Positions 57,205 through 64,000 of a DNA stretch of 64,000 nucleotides are shown piece by piece (position 1 is the first letter of the stretch; each line of letters starts with the position of its first letter). The notes beneath the pieces were generated by a model. That model did no database searches. It was given only the letters and a program-made list of their open reading frames with translations, and had not been told where the DNA came from. The stretch lies in the NCBI RefSeq assembly GCF_006539185.1, contig NZ_BJMN01000002.1:62001-126000 (forward strand). Direction: 5' to 3'. This DNA comes from Streptomyces gardneri (GTDB lineage Bacteria; Actinomycetota; Actinomycetes; Streptomycetales; Streptomycetaceae). The translations under genes were made by a program, and so were the position numbers.

Positions 57205-58008
57205 CTACCAGATCGCCTCGACCCACTCGGGGTGGTCGATGAAGGGGTTGCGGTTGCCCTGGTAGGTGCTGTGGATGATGTCGTTGCGGCGCTCTTCGAA
57301 GGCGCTCGGCGGGTCCTGCTCGTTCCACTGCTTCAGGATCGAGAGGCGGCCGTGCCAGGGGACGCTGCCGTTGGAGGTCGACTCGTTGGTCTCCAGGTCG
57401 GCCCAGGCGTCGTCGCCCTCGTAGCGGACGGCCATGTAGAGGATCATGCGGGCCACGTCGCCCTTGTCGGCGTTGCGCGGCTCGAAGGAGTTGGAGTCCG
57501 TGTAGCTGCCGGCCGCGCCGCTGACCGCGCTGCCGCCGTTGTCCCAGTCCTTGTTCCCGCGGGTGCTGTTGACCTGGACGTCACACGCGCGCAGGTGGTG
57601 CAGGTCCGTGCCCGGCCCGGCCGAGGTGCCGAAGTTGCCGTGCGACTGCGCCCACACGTGCTCGCGGTTCCAGTCGCCCACGGAGCCGCCGTTGAGCGAC
57701 TTGCTGCGCGAGACGCCGCTGTAGAGAAGGACCACGTTGTTGGTGTTGGCGGGATCCTGGTCGGTCACCTTCAGCGCGTTCCAGACGGCGTCGTACGAGA
57801 TCCTGGTCTGGCTGCTGATGATCGTGTGCAGCGAGGACTTGAGGCTCGTGCCGGTCTTGCCGACCGCGTTCTTGTAGTACGTGCTGTCGTACGCGGTCGT
57901 CGTGGCACTGGCGGGCGTCGCGGTGATCGCGGGGAGCGTGACGCTCATGAGGGTGGCGGCGAGGGCAGCCGCCCACGCCTTCCATCTACCGATCCGCACA
58001 ACGGACAT
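57205..58008 (-). CDS. secreted endonuclease I family nuclease
   Basis: A 267-residue extracellular DNase. Signal peptide about 1-35 (TLPAITATPASA). The endonuclease I domain has NREHVWAQSHGNF with the active-site histidine region, GPGTDLHHLRACDVQVNSTR, EPRNADKGDVARMILYMAVR and RNDIIHSTYQGNRNPFIDHP. ATG 58008 has AAAGGG upstream. It likely degrades external DNA for phosphate and nitrogen. The upstream region carries GTGTCA/TGACAC and CAGGTACCTG inverted repeats that could be regulator sites. Confidence 0.93.
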   Translation of the reverse strand: MSVVRIGRWKAWAAALAATLMSVTLPAITATPASATTTAYDSTYYKNAVGKTGTSLKSSLHTIISSQTRISYDAVWNALKVTDQDPANTNNVVLLYSGVSRSKSLNGGSVGDWNREHVWAQSHGNFGTSAGPGTDLHHLRACDVQVNSTRGNKDWDNGGSAVSGAAGSYTDSNSFEPRNADKGDVARMILYMAVRYEGDDAWADLETNESTSNGSVPWHGRLSILKQWNEQDPPSAFEERRNDIIHSTYQGNRNPFIDHPEWVEAIW

Positions 58009-58195
58009 GGGGGGCCCTTTCCCGGGGACGATACGCGCGGTGCGGCGGAAACCGGCTCAAGGCTTCCGCTGTCTACGCGTGTTGACTTCGTGTCATCGGG
58101 AGGGTGACACAGGTCAGGTACCTGTCATGTAACGGGAAAGAGGCTGTTCCGTGACGTTCTCGCATATGGAGGAACCGAACGACGCCGAAGGGGTC

Positions 58196-58660
58196 TCACG
58201 CGCCCCGGACGTCCACAGGCATCCCCTTCGGCTCCTTGATGCGCTTCATGATGATCTGCGAGTTGACCTCGGTGACCCCGGCCAGCGTCGTCAGCCGCTC
58301 GATCCACAACCGCTCGTACGCCGCGAGGTCGGCCACCGCGATGCGCAGCAGGCAACCGGGACTGCCGAACAGCCGGTACGCCTCGATGACGTCCGGCACG
58401 TCCTGGAGCGCCTCCTCGAAGGCCTCCACCGTCTCGCGGTCCCGCCGCACCTCCACCGAGACGAGCACCTCGAAGCCCCGCCCCACCGCCTCCGGGTCGA
58501 TGATCGCCCGGTAGCCCTGGATCACCCCGTCCTGCTCCAGCTGGCGCACCCGGCGCAGACAGGGGGAGGGGCTCAGCCCGACCCGCTGGGCCAGCTCCTG
58601 GTTGCTCAGCCGGCCGTCGTCCTGGAGCTCGCGCAAGATGTGGAGATCGATTCGGTCCAT
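58196..58660 (-). CDS. Lrp/AsnC-family transcriptional regulator
   Basis: A 154-residue feast/famine regulator. The N-terminal helix-turn-helix is MDRIDLHILRELQDDGRLSN and ELAQRVGLSPSPCLRRVRQL, and the C-terminal RAM domain has FEVLVSVEVRRDRE and YRLFGSPGCLLRIAVADL. ATG 58660 is the start, giving the canonical MDRIDLHIL opening; an upstream start near 58708 would add an unusual tail. It is divergent from an asparaginase gene and may respond to asparagine or aspartate and control it. Confidence 0.92.
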   Translation of the reverse strand: MDRIDLHILRELQDDGRLSNQELAQRVGLSPSPCLRRVRQLEQDGVIQGYRAIIDPEAVGRGFEVLVSVEVRRDRETVEAFEEALQDVPDVIEAYRLFGSPGCLLRIAVADLAAYERLWIERLTTLAGVTEVNSQIIMKRIKEPKGMPVDVRGA

Positions 58661-58809
58661 GGCGCAATTATCTACCACGATGAAACATTTCTGCGGCCGA
58701 TTTCGCAATCGGCTTGCGTGCCTCCTGTCCTATCGTTGCGGAGCAGGGTGATTCCGGTTCGTGGCCTCGGCGCGAGTCGTGGCTTCGGTACGAGTAAGGA
58801 CGGCAGGCA

Positions 58810-59928
58810 ATGATGCGGACGAACGACGGAGGACCGCGCCGGATCGTCGTCATCAGCACCGGCGGCACGATCGCCAGCCGCTGGCAGGGCACGGGCTACG
58901 CGGCCGACGCCTCCGGCAGCGACGTCCTGGCCACCGCCCCCCTCCCCGAGGGCGTCACCGTCGAGGTCGTCGACCTGTTCAACGTGAACAGCTCGCGCAT
59001 GACCTCGGCCCACCAGCTCGCCCTCCTGCGGACCGTCCACGAGACGTTCGCCGACCCCGGCGTCGACGGCATCGTGGTCACCCACGGCACCGACACGCTG
59101 GAGGAGACCGCCTTCCTCCTGGACCTCCACCACAGCGACGCCCGCCCGGTCGTCCTGACCGGCGCCCAGCGCCCCTTCGGTACGGGCGACGGCGACGGCC
59201 CCGGGAACCTGTACGACGCCCTCCAGGTCGCCGCCTCCGTCCGCGAGCTGGGCGTCCTCGTCGTCTTCGACGGACGCGTCCACGCGGCCCGCGGCACCGT
59301 CAAGACCCAGACCCTTGCCGCCGACGCCTTCTCGGACCCCTCCGCCGAGCGCCTCGGCCGCGTCGGCTTCTCCCGCGTCGACGTCGAGCGCCTCCCGGAG
59401 CGCCCCGCCCCGCTGTCGCTCCCCGACGCCGCGCTGACGGTGACCCCCGGTGCCACCGACCCCGGCGCGACCCCGCTGCCTCGGGTCGACATCGTCACGC
59501 ACCACGCCGACGGCGACCCGCTCTTCATCCGGGCCGCCCTGGCAGCCGGAGCCCGGGGCATCGTCCTCGAAGCGACCGGCGCGGGCAACGCCACCCCCGA
59601 GATCACCGCCGCCGTCGCGGACGCGGTCGCCCAGGGCGCCCTCGTCGCCGTGAGCACCCGCGTCCCCGCAGGCCCGCTCGCCGAGATCTACACGGGCGGC
59701 GGAGCGGTCGACCTCGTCGCCGCCGGCGCGCTGCTCACCGGTACGCTCCGGGCCGCCCAGGCGCGGATCGCCGTCCTCGCCGCGCTCCTCGCGGAAGGCG
59801 ACGGCGCCACGGACCCCGCGCGCCGCACCGCTCTCCTGCGCCGCCTCCTGGAGGGACCGGTCCGGGCGGAGCCCGCGCTCGCCACCGGCGGTTCCCGGTC
59901 GGCCTCGGCCGTCGTCACGCGCGCCTGA
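58810..59928 (+). CDS. L-asparaginase
   Basis: A 372-residue asparaginase/glutaminase family enzyme that hydrolyses asparagine to aspartate and ammonia. First active-site motif VVISTGGTIASRWQG with the catalytic threonine, second motif GIVVTHGTDTLEETAFLLDL, and VVLTGAQRPFG. A C-terminal lobe with RAALAAGARGIVLEATGAGN follows. It has no signal peptide, so it is cytoplasmic. Two ATG codons stand in a row at 58810, with AAGGAC upstream. With the aspartase downstream, the pair would convert asparagine to fumarate and two ammonia. Confidence 0.94.
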   Translation: MMRTNDGGPRRIVVISTGGTIASRWQGTGYAADASGSDVLATAPLPEGVTVEVVDLFNVNSSRMTSAHQLALLRTVHETFADPGVDGIVVTHGTDTLEETAFLLDLHHSDARPVVLTGAQRPFGTGDGDGPGNLYDALQVAASVRELGVLVVFDGRVHAARGTVKTQTLAADAFSDPSAERLGRVGFSRVDVERLPERPAPLSLPDAALTVTPGATDPGATPLPRVDIVTHHADGDPLFIRAALAAGARGIVLEATGAGNATPEITAAVADAVAQGALVAVSTRVPAGPLAEIYTGGGAVDLVAAGALLTGTLRAAQARIAVLAALLAEGDGATDPARRTALLRRLLEGPVRAEPALATGGSRSASAVVTRA

Positions 59929-60307
59929 CCCCGAGAGCAGCCGCAGGGGCACTTGGGTGACGGACCGGTCGACCGTCGCCCCGCCCCCAGGCCCCTGACG
60001 GGGCCCCGAAACCCCGGCTCGCGGACGGAGTGTTCCCCACCCTCCGTCCGCGAGCCGGAGCCAAGCCACAGGCCGACCGCCACAGGCCGACCGTGGATCA
60101 CCGGCGGCCGACCGCCGGCCGCCGGCTCCTGGCCGCCATGACCGTCGCCGTCGGCCCCCGGCCCACGGCCGTCGATCACCGACCGTCGGCCCCCTCCCCG
60201 CCGCAAGGCCCCGCGCTCCCGCCGGGCCGTGGCGGAGCCGTGCCCCCCCGGCACCCCTCGCGTCCCGCTGACAGCGGGCTTCACCCTCCCCTCCCCAGGA
60301 CGGACCC
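59929..60307. other. intergenic region with terminator and short repeats
   Basis: 379 bases between asparaginase and aspartase. It contains a strong terminator at 60014-60058 and GC-rich repeats (CCACAGGCCGACC twice near 60067-60091, and several GGCCGACCG copies). No gene supported. A CTCCCCTCCCCAGGA stretch precedes the aspartase start. Confidence 0.5.
60014..60058 (+). terminator. hairpin terminator after asparaginase
   Basis: CCGGCTCGCGGACGGAG and its complement form a 17-bp perfect stem with an 11-base loop, 86 bases after the asparaginase stop. Confidence 0.85.
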
Positions 60308-61741
60308 ATGGTTCCCGCACCCGCCCCGCACCCCATCCCCGTCCGCAGCGAGCACGATCTGCTCGGCGACCGGGACGTGCCTGCCGACGCCTACTGGGGC
60401 GTGCACACCCTGCGCGCCACGGAGAACTTCGCCATCACCGGGACGCCGATCTCCGTCTACCCCCTGCTGATCGACGCGCTCGCCGCCGTCAAGGAAGCGG
60501 CGGCCCGCGCCAACGAGGAGCTCGGGCTGCTCCCGGCCGACAAGGCCGACGCCATCGCCGGTGCCTGCCGGGAGATCCGGTCCGGCCGGCTCCACGACCA
60601 GTTCGTCGTCGACGTCGTGCAGGGCGGCGCCGGTACGTCGACGAACATGAACGCCAACGAGGTCGTCGCCAACCGCGCCCTGGAGCTCCTCGGTCACGCG
60701 AAGGGCGACTACGCCCGCCTCCACCCCAACGAGGACGTCAACCTCGGCCAGTCCACCAACGACGTCTACCCGACCGCCATCCGCATCGCGGCGATCGGCG
60801 CGGCCCGTGAGCTGCTGCTCGCCATGGCCGTGCTCCAGGACGCCTTTGCCGCCAAGGCGCTGGAGTTCCGCGAGGTCGTCAAGATGGGCCGCACCCAGCT
60901 CCAGGACGCGGTGCCCATGACGCTGGGCCAGGAGTTCTCCACGTACGCCGTGATGCTGGAGGAGGACCGCGGGCGCCTCGCCGAGGCCGTCGAGCTCATC
61001 CACGAGATCAACCTCGGCGCCACCGCCATCGGCACCGGCCTCAACGCCGCCCCCGGCTACGCGGAGACCGCCCGCCGCAATCTCGCCGAGCTGACCGGCC
61101 TGCCCCTCGTGACCTCCGCCAACCTCATCGAGGCCACGCAGGACTGCGGCGCCTTCGTTCAGCTCTCCGGTGTCCTCAAGCGCATCGCGGTCAAGCTCTC
61201 CAAGACCTGCAACGACCTGCGCCTGCTCTCCTCCGGGCCGCGCGCGGGCCTCGGGGAGATCAACCTGCCGGCGGTCCAGGCGGGTTCGAGCATCATGCCC
61301 GGCAAGGTCAACCCCGTGATCCCCGAGGTCGTCAACCAGGTCGCCTTCGAGGTGATCGGCAACGACATCACCATCACCATGGCCGCGGAGGGCGGACAGC
61401 TCCAGCTCAACGCCTTCGAGCCCGTCATCTTCCACGCCCTCTCGAAGAGCCTCCTCTCGCTCCGGGCCGCCTGCCTCACCCTCGCCGAGCGCTGCGTCGA
61501 CGGCATCACGGCCAACACCGAGGCCCTGCGCGCGGCCGTGGAGAACTCCATCGGCCTCGCCACCGCCCTCAACCCGCACCTCGGCTACACCGCCGCCACG
61601 GCCATCGCCCAGGAGGCGCTCGCCACCGGCCGGGGAGTCGCCGAACTCACCCTGGAGAAGGGCCTGCTGCCCGCGCACCGGCTCGCCGAACTGCTCACGC
61701 CCGAGCGGCTCACGGGCGCCCCGGGCCCCTCGCTCGCCTGA
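60308..61741 (+). CDS. aspA: aspartate ammonia-lyase (aspartase)
   Basis: A 477-residue member of the fumarase/aspartase superfamily, deaminating aspartate to fumarate. Blocks: EHDLLGDRDVPADAYWGVHT, GGAGTSTNMNANEVVANRAL, HPNEDVNLGQSTNDVYPTAI, MGRTQLQDAVPMTLGQEF, and the catalytic-serine signature AGSSIMPGKVNPVIPEVVNQ. ATG 60308 has AGGACGG upstream. The GTSTNMN and LGQSTNDVYP forms favour aspartase over fumarase. Together with asparaginase it forms an asparagine catabolic pair. Confidence 0.95.
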   Translation: MVPAPAPHPIPVRSEHDLLGDRDVPADAYWGVHTLRATENFAITGTPISVYPLLIDALAAVKEAAARANEELGLLPADKADAIAGACREIRSGRLHDQFVVDVVQGGAGTSTNMNANEVVANRALELLGHAKGDYARLHPNEDVNLGQSTNDVYPTAIRIAAIGAARELLLAMAVLQDAFAAKALEFREVVKMGRTQLQDAVPMTLGQEFSTYAVMLEEDRGRLAEAVELIHEINLGATAIGTGLNAAPGYAETARRNLAELTGLPLVTSANLIEATQDCGAFVQLSGVLKRIAVKLSKTCNDLRLLSSGPRAGLGEINLPAVQAGSSIMPGKVNPVIPEVVNQVAFEVIGNDITITMAAEGGQLQLNAFEPVIFHALSKSLLSLRAACLTLAERCVDGITANTEALRAAVENSIGLATALNPHLGYTAATAIAQEALATGRGVAELTLEKGLLPAHRLAELLTPERLTGAPGPSLA

Positions 61742-61809
61742 TCGTCCGCTCCGTCGTTCCTCCGGTACGGTGACGGGCTCCGCGCCCGTCACCCGCCAGG
61801 AGCCGCCGC

Positions 61810-64000
<2,191 letters not shown>

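Noticed and set aside
59953..60141. Short rightward frame after asparaginase
   Set aside because: It covers the terminator hairpin and GC repeats, so it is not a plausible gene.

Overview
The window comes from a high-GC actinomycete, almost certainly a Streptomyces. GTG and TTG starts are common, ribosome binding sites are GGAGG-like, many genes overlap by ATGA or GTGA, and secreted proteins carry Tat or Sec signals. The gene content also fits: LacI-controlled secreted cellulases and xylanases, ectABCD, a SigB/F-type sigma factor and a cholesterol oxidase. No rRNA, tRNA or CRISPR was seen.

Layout. 1-2.6 kb is gene-poor: a gene cut by the window edge, a frameshifted gene, about 1.1 kb of coding debris and a small two-gene pair shaped like a toxin-antitoxin module. 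2.8-7.8 kb (minus) is a compact terpenoid cluster of terpene cyclase, two P450s and a polyprenyl diphosphate synthase, probably a diterpene pathway. An IS5-type transposase remnant lies at 7.9-8.05 kb. 8-15.4 kb is a cellulose block: GH9 with CBM2, two GH6 cellulases, a LacI regulator and a zinc dehydrogenase.

15.5-31.5 kb is a pentose block. It holds a YtfQRT/YjfF-type sugar importer, an aldose epimerase, a ChvE/GguAB-type importer, a LacI regulator and araB-araA-araD. Its promoters carry TGTTAGCGCTCACA-type operators that resemble the ideal E. coli lac operator. 31.5-48 kb is a xylan/arabinoxylan block: GH10 with CBM13; a LacI regulator with GH3 and GH43; then a long plus-strand chain of xylo-oligosaccharide importer bxlEFG, GH30, GH10, Gfo/Idh/MocA oxidoreductase, PmoA-like protein, cupin protein and GH62 with a ricin-type binding domain. 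Together these enzymes would cut plant cell wall outside the cell, import xylo-oligosaccharides and arabinose, and pass arabinose to the pentose phosphate pathway. The GH9 and GH30 genes each have a rare TTA (bldA-type) codon in the signal peptide, and the GH30 one lies inside a perfect operator palindrome.

48-64 kb is mixed: N-formylglutamate amidohydrolase, an RsbW-like kinase divergent from a SigB/F-type sigma factor, ectABCD continuous with ehuBCDA for ectoine and hydroxyectoine synthesis and uptake, endonuclease I, an Lrp regulator divergent from asparaginase, aspartase, an ANT(3'')-like nucleotidyltransferase, and a cholesterol oxidase that runs off the right edge. All assignments rest on reading motifs by eye; no database search was run.
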